This document shows positions 34,126-45,926 of a stretch of 64,000 nucleotides of DNA, piece after piece. A program made the position numbers and the translations under genes. The notes below the pieces were generated by a model that was not told the DNA's origin, searched no databases, and saw only the letters and a list, made by a program, of their open reading frames with translations. Positions within the stretch are counted from its first letter, which is position 1. Each line of letters begins with the position of its first letter. The DNA lies in assembly GCA_947311845.1 (NCBI GenBank), contig CAMZMU010000049.1, positions 3,841,368 through 3,905,367 on the forward strand, in the 5' to 3' direction. The DNA comes from Poa pratensis. Lineage: Eukaryota; Streptophyta; Magnoliopsida; Poales; Poaceae.

Positions 34126-36780
34126 TCTTTCACATCTGGTACTATTTTCTCTAAAATTGGCGAAATCAGTCTATAAAAGATGGACCGATATGTTTGGTTG
34201 GTGCTGGTGCACGGTTTGGCCAGATTGGGTAATTGTTAGCAGGCCTTGAGAAAACACTATGTTGGTGGAAAAAAGCTATTTGCGATTTTTAGCTAGATAG
34301 CAGTATCCCACATCGGCATGTTCCTAGATTATTTGAGAAATTTTATTAGCGCAAAAAGGGAAATTCTATGTTCGCTACAAAACCTAAGTTCGCTGAAGCT
34401 AAGGGCCTTCTGCTATGCCGGGGTGCTATCCACCATTTTGAAAAGAAATAAAATCAGGAATCAACGCCATAGTATTGCCATATTTGACTTCTCTCGTAAA
34501 AATCTATGCAATTTTTTCCATTTATGACCATTCTTAACTACTCCATTATACAGTATTAGTTGAATGCCCGTGCGTTGCTACGGACGTGTTTCTAGATATT
34601 TTCTCATGTCATACATGCAAAAGATAGGCATATAATAATCTAAAAACCATGAGATTGTACTTTCCTTATAATGCATTCGATAAGGAGCTCTTTAATAAGC
34701 TATAATTCGACATCATATGTGAAGCAAGAAAAAATCCAACAATTATCTCTTATTGACTAAGATCCACTTTGCTTGCATCCGAGAGACGGCTTCAAGTGAT
34801 AAACTTCCATATACATCGCCCATGGAATGTACAAAAGCTTGTGTGACGCTGTTAATACTGGAACCGGCTCCATGTGATTGTCTCCACAATTTTCTCGAAG
34901 TGTCCAAAAATAACTTTTTCCAACACTATCTTTACCTCAGTGTGTTGGTATGGTAACCAAAAATGTCGAACGATGACTTTTTATGACAAAACACAACAAG
35001 TTGCTGATTTGTCGATGTAAGAAAAGGAGAAAAGTTACAAACCTTGGTAGCCAAGCATGGTAAAGAAGAATGAAAAGAAAGGAGAAAATGAAAAAGGAAA
35101 GGCGCAAGGCCAATACAATCCTAGTTAATTTCTCTCTGTTGATACAAAACCCACCGTTGTGTCGCCGGGATTACCCAGCTGAGACCCAACATTGGAAGGG
35201 TCGCCCTTCCGGCTCTACATTATGCAATGTTTTTAGAAGAAAGACACCAGGGCCCTGCTTTATATCGCAAGCAACGAACATAGCCAAATTATTACATTCA
35301 CAAGCTAACTCCCTACTTACTAACCAGCCAAATGAACCAACCAGAAGAACTCACTTAACAGATAAGTCAAGCTATCATCCCAGACAAACTTCGATGAAAC
35401 AAACAGGGAACAAAGGACCAACGTCCAAAATATGTGATCAAAACTAAAGATAAAGCATCAAATAGGCCACTTCCATCAGCTCGCAGAAACTTCTCAGCAC
35501 AAAATATCTCGATCCACCAGGCATGCATTTGAAAGTATCTCCAACTCCCACAGGAAAAGAATACCAAAGCTCCCAGGAAACTCCCACAGCTCACATACAT
35601 AACATTTTTACGCCCATATCTCACCTAGACCGTTTTAGATGCCCCACTTTTCTTCTGCGTTCTTCCGGCACCCAGTCGAGCAACTCTTGGGTCTTGGCAT
35701 CTGACAGAATCCGCCAGGTCTGTAAATAACATAGGACAAAGATTGCATCAGCCGGTTTCTTAAGAACTTATTTTTAGTTTATTTCTAATATTCCAGAGGA
35801 TCCACATAATAGCTGCTGCCCCAATCAACACACAAGAAAAGTTCCCAGGTGGGTTACATCATGCAATGTGGAAGGGTGACCTGTAAAGCTATAGCTTGAT
35901 GGGAAGAAACTTAAGAAACACTGAGGCTTCTTACTAACAAATTTAGATACAACGGTGGGGCGGTAATGCCCAACTGATACATTTAGCATACTGGTAAAAA
36001 AGTAAGTAGTGAAAAACTTGAGCCTTTCACCAAGATGGAGCATGGGAGTTGGATTGGTTTATTCGATATATAAAATTATCGATTTCACAAGAGAATACAA
36101 GCGAATGTATAGCACATTACCGAAGTACGAAAAGAAAGAAGATCAAACCTAAGTGCAGCTTTTTGTGGCACATTGCATTTGATAACAACAAGGGAACCTT
36201 GAAACATGCCATGTGCTTTGTCAAGACAAACATCTATGAAGCAGTGGCACCACTAAAAAAGAAAAGGATAAGAGTCATTTTCAAGTAGAGAGATGCATTA
36301 ATAAATGTACGCACTGGTCAAGTCTTTCTAATGGTTTTGATATCTCTCCAGAGACAAGCCAATAGACCATAGCTGAACAAAATTGCATAAATGTCATTTA
36401 TGACAGAACAAAATAATTTCACTTGGGAATTGATTAGAGCTAAAGATGAATGAAACGAGCTAAAGTACATATGGAATGGTCCAGGTGCAATCGATTTGAT
36501 CTTCAAGTAGCATCGGAGAACTTTGTTGTAGGTTCTTGCCCAGCCACACTTGCCCATGGTCACACATAAACCTCTTCAATAGTCGCATAATCCAAATGTG
36601 GTTGTGAAGTTGTTAGCTCCCAGTTTCAATATGCAGGAATCATTATTCGTGTCAAAACTGTAGCTACATTATCCCATCCCATGTAATCGTGTATATAAGA
36701 TCGGCTGGAAGCAAATGGCAGGATCACCTCATATCCTGCAAAAAAAGGAACTGAATTAATTGATCACAAAGGAGTTGAGA
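34126..36780. other. Unassigned intergenic sequence
   Basis: No gene identified with confidence. A minus-strand stretch near 35720-35620 reads TWRILSDAKTQELLDWVPEE and RRRKVGHLKRSR then stops; it may be the last exon of an unknown gene or an unclassified repeat. 35549-35574 is the apparent donor of the filler at 40001-40026. The phrase GAATGCCCGTGCGTTGCTAC at 34562 is common in grass repeats but its element could not be delimited. Confidence 0.35.
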
Positions 36781-38513
36781 TGTGCAGGGGGATTAAAGAG
36801 GGGGCGGCCAGTAATGGAGACTGGAAGGAGAAATGGCTACCGACTAAGCAGCGGGTGAGACAGTCAACTTCGCTTCGCTAGTGCGGCTTAACCTTGAGGT
36901 CGACCATGATGACCAGGTTGGTAGAGAAGAAGCTGGGAGATTGTGTTACCCTGCGGGCCTGCTGTGAGACCCCTCCGCCCCACCTCCACCTGCATCGCCC
37001 GCCGCCGTGTGCGCGCAGCTCTCCACCGCCTCCTTCACTGCCATCAGCCCACTGCCATTCGTCAGATTTAGGTCACTGCAGTTGGTTTCCATCACATCAA
37101 TTTGCCGCGGCCTCCATTCCCGGAGTGATGGATGGAAAGGATGGAGACTGCCGCAGTACTGCGGTTGTGTGGATCGATCGTGAATAAATAAAACTGGCGA
37201 GGACAGATCGGAGCAGGCGTGCGACGGATGGTTGCCATGGATTGGGGCTGACCGACGGTTGACATGCAAGTGGAGGCGGCGCAAGGAGGATTGGGAGGCG
37301 ACGCTTGGGGATTGGGAGGCGGCGCAGGGGGGATTGGGAGGCGGCGCAGGGGGATTGGGAGGCGGCGGCGGCGGGGCATCGGCGAGAGGGCGTCGTAGCT
37401 GATTGTGGCGGCGCGGCGAAGAACTGATTGTGTCGATGGGAATTTGGGAATCGAGAGGTGCGTGAGCGTGACCAGCTAGGGTTCCTGGTCGGGAGAGGCA
37501 GGAGAGAGACCCTTCGTACCACTTCGGCGCCGCTAAGCGGTGGCAATCCGTCGTAATATTCACATTCACGAAGATCGAACGGTTGTAACATCGTGAAGAG
37601 ATGAATGGGCGGTAAGGATGCGCCAGATCGTCTGCCGATCGAGGCAGGGGGTGATAAGAGACGTACCAACATACCACGAACGTATCATCACGACCGCAGA
37701 CTCCCATTTAATAGTAAAGATGTAATTAGAAGATGCCATTGTTGATGTTTTTTTCATGGAAAACATTGAAGTTCTTTCTTTTAAAAAAAGTACCTTTTGA
37801 TTTCGTACGTGGGAGAAATTACCAAAAATGAACAAATTTCTAAGGGTTGTTGTTGAATGACGAATCATCACAATATTGTCCGGTACATCTGCTGAGTGGA
37901 TCGATATTGATTTCATTGATTTCATGTGTCTTTGCTCTCAAGCTTCCCATCTTCAGCCTCTGAAATCTAAATTCTGACGACATAACACCAAGCATATGAC
38001 AGTTTGGCAGACGTGACTAGTTGAATTTGGCGTGGCGGCACGCCACGCCCTTGGTGAGATTTTTGTGCATTATTTGGACATGCACGCTCAAAGTTTCTGA
38101 ATAGACTTCTTGTCCTTGCTAAATGCTAATATGTGTAGTCAACTATCACATAACTTCCATTCTTTAGCAACGGATGTTTACTTAGGGGGGCAGTTTTCGG
38201 ATGTTTACTCAGGGGTAGAAACCTATGTACATTAGCAACGGTGATACAAAAACAGGTACATAAAAAGGGACAAACAAAACATGATAGAGGTGATCAGATG
38301 TTAAGCAGACAGAACACAAATACTAAGTATCTTACATAAGTTTGACATACATCACGGTAGACAGGCGCACTTGCACTATGTACATGACAGAAAGTAGGTC
38401 ACGGTCTTGAACTTCACATATGTACATATACTGGTTATAGGGAAAGCAACCGGCTAAAGAAAGAGATCAACCTTTAGATGGTGAAGGGACTGAACGGCGC
38501 ACAATGTTTTCTT
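36781..38513. other. GC-rich patch and flanking sequence, no supported gene
   Basis: 36940-37560 is GC-rich with overlapping minus-strand frames of 253 and 191 codons in different phases, dominated by Pro, Ala and Ser. No domain is recognised and the minisatellite inflates the frame length. A short first exon of an unknown gene cannot be excluded. 37710-38513 shows nothing. Confidence 0.35.
37289..37376. repeat. G-rich minisatellite, about four 21-22-bp units
   Basis: GATTGGGAGGCG(A/G)CGC…GGG starts at 37289, 37310, 37332 and 37353. The runs of G on the plus strand could form a G-quadruplex. On the minus strand it lies within overlapping Pro-rich open frames (36946-37707) that I regard as compositional. 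Confidence 0.8.
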
Positions 38514-39772
38514 TTAACCGGGAATTATAAGAGCAGGGGCAACCTTTTGTTTGGCTTGCGACAGGCAACTGGCAGACACAACGGAAGTGTGCCCTGGACT
38601 CTTATAAGATGAGGCACAACCTCTTGTCAGCTTCTCACAACTCAACTGGAAAGGTATTGTACTGCTGACACCTTGTTTCAAAGTAGATGCACAGTTTTCT
38701 GCTTGCAGTAAAGGATGCCATGGTATGGCAGCTACAGCATCAGCACAATGCCTATTAATTCTGAAAATGAAGAAAAGGTAGCATGTGTTAGATTGGAAGC
38801 ACCTGGGGTCAAAGCAAGATTGATGTGGCAACGAAACTCGAAATAGAAATGCTTTGCTATTTGTATTTGACAACAAACATATTTTATTGGTACAAACTAT
38901 GTAGAATACACTCACAGTTTCAATTTACGTAAAGATTACGTAGAATTCTCCAAAAAGGGAAAACACTTGTTTGCCCACATGAAAAATATATGATCAAGAG
39001 AATGTTAACAGTTCTTGTTGCAAAAGTTGGAGAATACCAAAACTGGTAACAAAGTAAAATCAGAAAACATAGGGGATTAACATGATGCAACCTAAGTGGA
39101 TTTGCATTCCAAGGAAAAGAAATCTTCAATTGAAATAAGGGAACTTGTATTTTTTTTACGATGTCCATAAGCACAGCATGCCTATGCTATCTACAAATTA
39201 CTTGATATCCGGCAATAGCAGTAAAGAGGCCTTTAATTTGCAACTTTGATAGCAAGTGAAAAGTGGATGAACCCATTTGAACCTATTCAGACTCATTAAG
39301 TGTAATCACTGTAAGAATGAACTTCTAAAACCCAAATCATCGACCTGGTAGACTGAGTATTAGATAATGATGTGACATGTCAAAAAAATACGGAGCTGCT
39401 CCTTTAACACCTGGAAAGGTTACAACATTCATTCTTTTTCTGAGATCTCATTTATAATAGCTGATAAGTATATCTGAAGCATCACATCTTTTTTTTCTAC
39501 AGGACCAACCTGGAGGAACATTCAGTAAGTCATCAGCTAAGCTGAACTACTGACACCAATATCTGTAGAACGATCTGTGGATGTGAACAGGAACATCTTA
39601 GACGACACTTCCCAAAACGCTGGAAGGCTAAGGAGCAAGATGAGATAACTGTATAACCCAACAAAAGAAATAGAAGACTACCAAATTACACAGAACAGAA
39701 GTAAACATGGCATTGAGCAAAAGAATTAATAGAATAAAATGGTAGACAGATTGATCGGCAAACCTTGATAGC

Positions 39773-41434
39773 TTGCAAATGCACCAATGAATGGTAGCCA
39801 GCAATCTGAATGCAGACTTTGCTAAAGTTAGTATTGTGTGTACAGTCAACTTGAAAGAAAAGAATGGCACAAATGAATTCTTCACAACCACCTGCTGGCG
39901 GGATTTATCTTAGATAGTGGAGTGTTATGGCACTTACTGACTAAAATGATAAGCAATAAGCAAGAGAAAGCAAATTTAAATAAAGCGCAGAGGTCCACCA
40001 GGGAGCTTTGGTATTCTTTTCCTGTGATATTGGGAAATCAAAATAATAACAGTGGCCTTGACCTAAGAATAAGATTATTGATAGGATAGTATTTATACAG
40101 TTTGTTAGTGATTTGATACAAATAAGGACATATGCTAACCTGACACGCATGGCAGCCTCAAATGCGTTGGTACAGTTTGGTTGGATCAGGATGAGCAGAA
40201 ATTGATAATAGTATTTAACCTGCATAATCAACGAAAGCTTTTTATATCAAACAACACGAAGTGAAATTAGTTTCACATCTAGAAGCAGTATAAAGCCACT
40301 ATCCTGATAGATAAAAGACAATTAACGACCTACTTAAGTACATCCAGATCTAATCGCGGCCTAATACATCCATCAAAATTTACAAATCTTACCAAGCAAA
40401 TATGTACAAAGACCTATTGTACAAAGCATCTCAAATAGATCCATCAAAATAATAAAACTACACAGCTACAGCCCAGATTGGACACAGAGTTAAAGAAGCT
40501 CCACCCTTGACAGATCTATCAAAATAATAAAAACCCAGCTCCATGCCAGATTGGACACAAACCTAAGAAGAAGTGAAGAACGGAGGTACATAGCTCTCTA
40601 GGACTGCACGGATCAGCGCATACCCGTGGGAAAACATGGATAGAAATTAGCCCTCACCTCAACCTCCGGCCCAGCTAGAAGTCCTCATCACGGCAGTCAC
40701 CGAGGATGTCCTTTTTCACCGCAGAATCAGGGGGTAAGAACAGAGCAAAATTTGTCTAAAAAAGTTTCGAACGTCGGTTCAAAATTGGCAAGCTATGGTG
40801 GATGAAACTTGAAACCGAGTATGGGAATGGAACTTAATCATCAATACACACATATTTCATGTACACAACTTTTTAAATCGAAGTGTATTTGTGTAGATCG
40901 GAGAGCAAGTGAAAAGGGGAAAAAAAGGGGAAAATACTTAGCTTCTTCCTCCTTGGTACGGGTGAGGATGAGCGTAGCCAGAGGTCAGCTTAGTGCGCAC
41001 GAAGGCCGGAGCTAGGGGCTTTGTGGGGGAAGGAGCAGGAGCGGGCGCCGCCACCCGATGGCCGGAGTACCTCCAGGCGCAGCACCCCAGGCAAGCAGAA
41101 GCAGGAGCGGTTGCGCTCTCCTCTAGGACGGCCGGCCGGCCGGCTGCTGCGCCGTCCTAGCTACGCCGGTGTACCATACCAGCCGTGGGGAGGTGGGGCG
41201 TGGTCTGAGTAGTCGTTCCCGCCGCCGCCTTCGCCATGGACGGCTAGGGTTACGTCCAGAAGACGGAGGAGAGCACGGGGAGGAGAGGTCGAGATGTGTG
41301 TGGGTGTTTTTTGCAGGAAGGTCCCTGGGTTTTCGGGAAATTACAAATAGGTCCCTCCGCACGGTACTGTTCAACGCTGTAGCATCTACAGTACCTACTG
41401 TTCCTTAGAACAGTAGCAGGCGCGCGGAGAGGCT
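39773..41434. repeat. Tandem duplication, copy 1
   Basis: 1662 bases nearly identical to 41443-43389. Relative to copy 2 about 300 bases are missing after position 40002, replaced by a short filler. Copy 1 and copy 2 are separated by only eight bases (41435-41442). Confidence 0.93.
40001..40026. other. Templated filler at deletion junction
   Basis: The 26 bases here are the exact reverse complement of 35549-35574. They replace about 300 bases found in copy 2 (roughly 41673-41968). See finding. Confidence 0.8.
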
Positions 41435-41442
41435 TTGATCGG

Positions 41443-43389
41443 TTGCAAATGCACCAATGAATGGTAGCCAGCAATCTGAATGCAGACTTTGCTAAAGTTA
41501 GTATTGACTGTACAGTCAACTTGAAAGAAAAGAATGGCACAAATGAATTCTTCACAACCACCTGCTGGCGGGATTTATCTTAGATAGTGGAGTGTTATGG
41601 CACTTACTGACTAAAATGATAAGCAATAAGCAAGAGAAAGCAAATTTAAATAAAGCGCAGAGGTCCACCAGGTAGTGACCAACAATGTTGAAAGCTAGCG
41701 AAGTGAAATATATATACACGCATGTAAGTGATATAAAGGTTAAATAGTTCTGCTGTGGCAAAGAAAATCTCAAACAGAATAAGATGTAAGAACTCACCTT
41801 TAAATATTTTTCAGGATTCTTTTGGTATACTGTGGTAGGAGACATGAATGGAAATCTATGAGCATGCAGAATACATCTGGCCCAAACCATTACACCTAAT
41901 TCAAATCAATCTGCATATATATAAGAAACAACAACTGAATTATTTCTGGAGACACAATTATTAGAGCCGATGCAAAAAATGATATTGGGAAATCAAAATA
42001 ATAACAGTGGCCTTGACCTAAGAATAAGATTATTGATAGGATAGTATTTATACAGTTTGTTAGTGATTTGATACAAATAAGGACATATGCTAACCTGACA
42101 CGCATGGCAGCCTCAAATGCGTTGGTACAGTTTGGTTGGATCAGGATGAGCAGAAATTGATAATAGTATTTAACCTGCATAATCAACGAAAGCTTTTTAT
42201 ATCAAACAACACGAAGTGAAATTAGTTTCACATCTAGAAGCAGTATAAAGCCACTATCCTGATAGATAAAAGACAATTAACGACCTACTTAAGTACATCC
42301 AGATCTAATCGCGGCCTAATACATCCATCAAAATTTACAAATCTTACCAAGCAAATATGTACAAAGACCTATTGTACAGAGCATCTCAAATAGATCCATC
42401 AAAATAATAAAACTACACAGCTACAGCCCAGATTGGACACAGAGTTAAAGAAGCTCCACCCTTGACAGATCTATCAAAATAATAAAAACCCAGCTCCATG
42501 CCAGATTGGACACAAACCTAAGAAGAAGTGAAGAACGGAGGTACATAGCTCTCTAGGACTGCACGGATCAGCGCATACCCGTGGGAAAACACGGATAGAA
42601 ATTAGCCCTCACCTCAACCTCCGGCCCAGCTAGAAGTCCTCATCACGGCAGTCACCGAGGATGTCCTTTTTCACCGCAGAATCAGGGGGTAAGAACAGAG
42701 CAAAATTTGTCTAAAAAAGTTTCGAACGTCGGTTCAAAATTGGCAAGCTATGGTGGATGAAACTTGAAACCGAGTATGGGAATGGAACTTAATCATCAAT
42801 ACGCACATATTTCATGTACACAACTTTTTAAATCGAAGTGTATTTGTGTAGATCGGAGAGCAAGTGAAAAGGGGAAAAAAAGGGGAAAATACTTAGCTTC
42901 TTCCTCCTTGGTACGGGTGAGGATGAGCGTAGCCAGAGGTCAGCTTAGTGCGCACGAAGGCCGGAGCTGGGGGATTTGTGGGGGAAGGAGCAGGAGCGGG
43001 CGCCGCCACCCGATGGCCGGAGTACCTCCAGGCGCAGCACCCCAGGCAAGCAGAAGCAGGAGCGGTTGCGCTCTCCTCTAGGACGGCCGGCCGGCCGGCT
43101 GCTACGCCGTCCTAGCTACGCCGGTGTACCATACCAGCCGTGGGGAGGTGGGGCGTGGTCTGAGTAGTCGTTCCCGCCGCCGCCTTCGCCATGGACGGCT
43201 AGGGTTACGTCCAGAAGACGGAGGAGAGCACGGGGAGGAGAGGTCGAGATGTGTGTGGGTGTTTTTTGCAGGAAGGTCCCTGGGTTTTCGGGAAATTACA
43301 AATAGGTCCCTCCGCACGGTACTGTTCAACGCTGTAGCATCTACAGTACCTACTGTTCCTTAGAACAGTAGCAGACGCGCGGAGAGGCT
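41443..43389. repeat. Tandem duplication, copy 2
   Basis: 1947 bases, starting TTGCAAATGCACCAATGAAT and ending CGCGGAGAGGCT like copy 1. Differences over the shared part are few single bases, for example at 42380 and 42591, so the duplication is recent. Confidence 0.93.
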
Positions 43390-45574
43390 GCGATTTGGCT
43401 TGTCTTTAAATATAGTAGTAATAATACATGACTACATGACGCATCACGTGGGTGGCAAATCCAGTTTAATTTTTATTCTATGTGACATGCGGAAAAGTGT
43501 TTTTGCTCCCGAGCACCAGTGCTCCTGGTGCTTTCAAAAAATTCAAAAAAATATTTATAAGTTTCAAAAAATTCTGAAAAAAATCTGTGACATATGTCAC
43601 TACTGAAACGGAACTAGCAGCTGTCCAGAGTGGTCGGTGTGCCTTTCTGACTGTTTCTTCTAAATAAACAATTCTAGTAAGAGTGGAATTTTGTAGCACG
43701 GGCTACATGCAGTTTTTTCTAAACATATTTAAAACAATATTTTAAAGTTTTTTTTTTTGAAAGTAGCTAAGTAGCTAACGGTCCCATGCGACACGATGAA
43801 ATTGCAGATGTACCAGAAACCTGACCTTGCCATCCTCTTCCATATTTCCATTTTCCGTCACCGGCAAGAACCACTCTCTCGCCGTCTCAGCTGCGCGTGC
43901 TTTGATGTCACATCATGGTCAGAACATAGCAAGCAAAACAAGTCTACGAATATTAAAAAGCAAAGCAAGTCTTACTTTTTTTGTGTGAAAAGAAAGTCTT
44001 ACAAAATTAACAAGCAAATACCATACCATGCAGACTACAGAGCCTGTAATTCTACCCACGAGTTATATATAATAATACAAGCTAAAACAATAATTTTATT
44101 TACTTCTATATTTGGGAAACCGCACTATCTTTGCAGTATATGAAAAAGAGGGCTGACTTCTTTTTCCAAAACTAAAGTATTAGTACTTCGCTAGGCATAT
44201 ATAGAGGAATGCGGTCTTCGAATACTTTGTTTTAGAAACACTTCGGCACCATTTGGGAGCTCTATATTTCAAGAATAGTTTGGTTTTCTGAAATACTGAA
44301 GTATCAAATACTTTGAGGTGTTTGGCTTTAGCCAAAATTGTAGTTTACATACTTCAAAACTTAGGAAACTACAATATGTTTGAAGTATATAAAAAGAGGG
44401 TTGGACCACTTTTTTTTCGAAAACTGAAGTATTGATTCCATAGGCATAAGAATACTGTAGTTTTTGAATACTTTGGTTCAAAAAATACTTTGCTGCCAAA
44501 CTAAGCTGAATTCGCGGCCGAACTAAGTCGACGAGCTTCGTGGGTTACATATACCTATCCCCAAGGACGACGCGGCAGTCCCACAGATTGAATCCAGAGT
44601 ACCACCCATCGTCGTCGTCGTCATCGGGAATGCACATTTTTTAAACGCAGGGCATCCAATGATTTGTCAAGCACATATTTTTAGCATGTCTATCAGTTCC
44701 ATTAGTTAGTTATCCTGATTTCTGTCTTTAATTTCGTATGTGTCTTCTTTTGCTTTTATAGATAACGACTTTATGTGATTTGAATAAATTTGTTGGTCTC
44801 CATTGCAGATTGTCCAGGACTTCTAGGAACCGTTGAGCACATCTACATACATTCATCTTCTTTTTTCTCTGTTTTTTTACGTTTTTAGGTTGTAGTAGTT
44901 CAATTTAATTTTATCGGTTAAACCTATAGATTGTTCCATTCACATAGGCGTACTTTGTGTTGTAACATATAAATAAGCTTTATTAGTCCAGAACAATTTT
45001 TCGTTGCTGTTTAGCATGCCAATAGAGAAATGGAAGTGCTATCGAATATTAAACATGTTGGTTTGAATTCAACGCGTCAATACCAAAATTATTTTCATCA
45101 GTGTTTATTCTTCATATGTTTCTTATTTTAAACAAACATTGATGACATATTTTCCATCGTATAGTCCCTGCTGCGGGCAATGATCAAGTTTCAATGGAGT
45201 TTGGCTTCGGATCGAGCTCAGGCAGCCGCCAGAACCACCACCCCATAGCCATCTACACTAGCGATAACACTTCTAAACTAGATTCCTTCATGACTAGTGA
45301 TATTGTAAAACTAGCAAGAATTCAATTTAAAGTATTTTTTTCTACAAGGTTTATTATTGTTGAACTAATCGCTCACGATACTAAAATAAACCACACCTGA
45401 TATTTTATTATGCCGCAACAATTGGTGCCAAATTTTACTAGTTTAACCCCCTCTGCCTTTGCCCATAGAGAATTGTGAGGCTACGAATTACTACGTATAC
45501 TCTAGACGTGAGCCTCAACCTATTATAGTACAAAAATAATGAATGACGCATCAATACATATTGCAAAAATAGCA
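43390..45574. other. Intergenic with small repeats
   Basis: No gene supported. 43505-43720 resembles common grass MITE-like sequence (GAGCACCAGTGCTCCTGGTG). Two diverged direct copies at about 44104-44236 and 44349-44487 share AAAAAGAGGG, TAGGCATA and GAATACTTTG; the sequence between them is partly their complement, suggesting a foldback MITE. Confidence 0.45.
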
Positions 45575-45658
45575 CTCCCTCCTATCCGATAAGAGTGTCG
45601 GGAGTCTTACCTATTGTACTGAGCAGTTCATTTTACATATTTTCCGGATCGGAGGGAG
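45575..45658. mobile_element. Stowaway-type MITE
   Basis: 84 bases from CTCCCTCCTATCCGAT to ATCGGAGGGAG, terminal inverted repeats typical of Stowaway/Mariner MITEs. TA follows on the right; the left target dinucleotide is CA, apparently mutated. Confidence 0.75.
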
Positions 45659-45926
45659 TATTATTATGTCCAACATTTAGTATCTTTAATTAAGTGAACA
45701 GAAAGATGGACAACTACATACAAAATTAGCTCCTGAGAAGAGAAGCGAGATTTCAAAAGGCATGAATAGTGGCACTAATTAGGTACCAATATTCTGTGCA
45801 CTGTAAGACCGGACACGTCTGTGATGGATGATTGATTGGTGTGACTCAACCGGTGAGGTAGCAACCCGCACACGAGCTCAAACTTTTCCCCACAGCCCAA
45901 ACCCTCGCCGCCTCCACCGACCCACC

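Larger units (their letters stand above)
38514..43192 (-). pseudogene. Unidentified multi-exon locus with internal tandem duplication
   Basis: Read on the minus strand, several pieces look like exons. A start ATG at 43192 gives MAKAAAGTTTQTTPHLPTAG before a GT, with a second copy at 41237. An 80-base piece bounded by AG and GT encodes VKYYYQFLLILIQPNCTNAF and EAAMRVR at 42095-42174, again at 40140-40219. A 42-base piece at 39764-39805 encodes IAGYHSLVHLQAIK. A last exon at 38514-38760 follows TTTTCTTCATTTTCAG and encodes INRHCADAVAAIPWHPLL … VAPALIIPG then stop. A further piece at 41798-41910 (MVWARCILHAHRFPFMSPTT) is present only in the upstream copy. I do not recognise the protein. Exon order after the duplication would probably break a transcript, hence pseudogene, but a working gene that starts from the inner copy is possible. 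Confidence 0.4.

Noticed and set aside
34562..34590. GAATGCCCGTGCGTTGCTAC as a transposon end
   Set aside because: The phrase is widespread in grass repeats, but I could not find borders or a partner terminus.
36946..37707. Minus-strand frames of 253 and 191 codons
   Set aside because: Two phases are open at once and both are dominated by a Pro/Ala minisatellite; composition, not selection, explains them.
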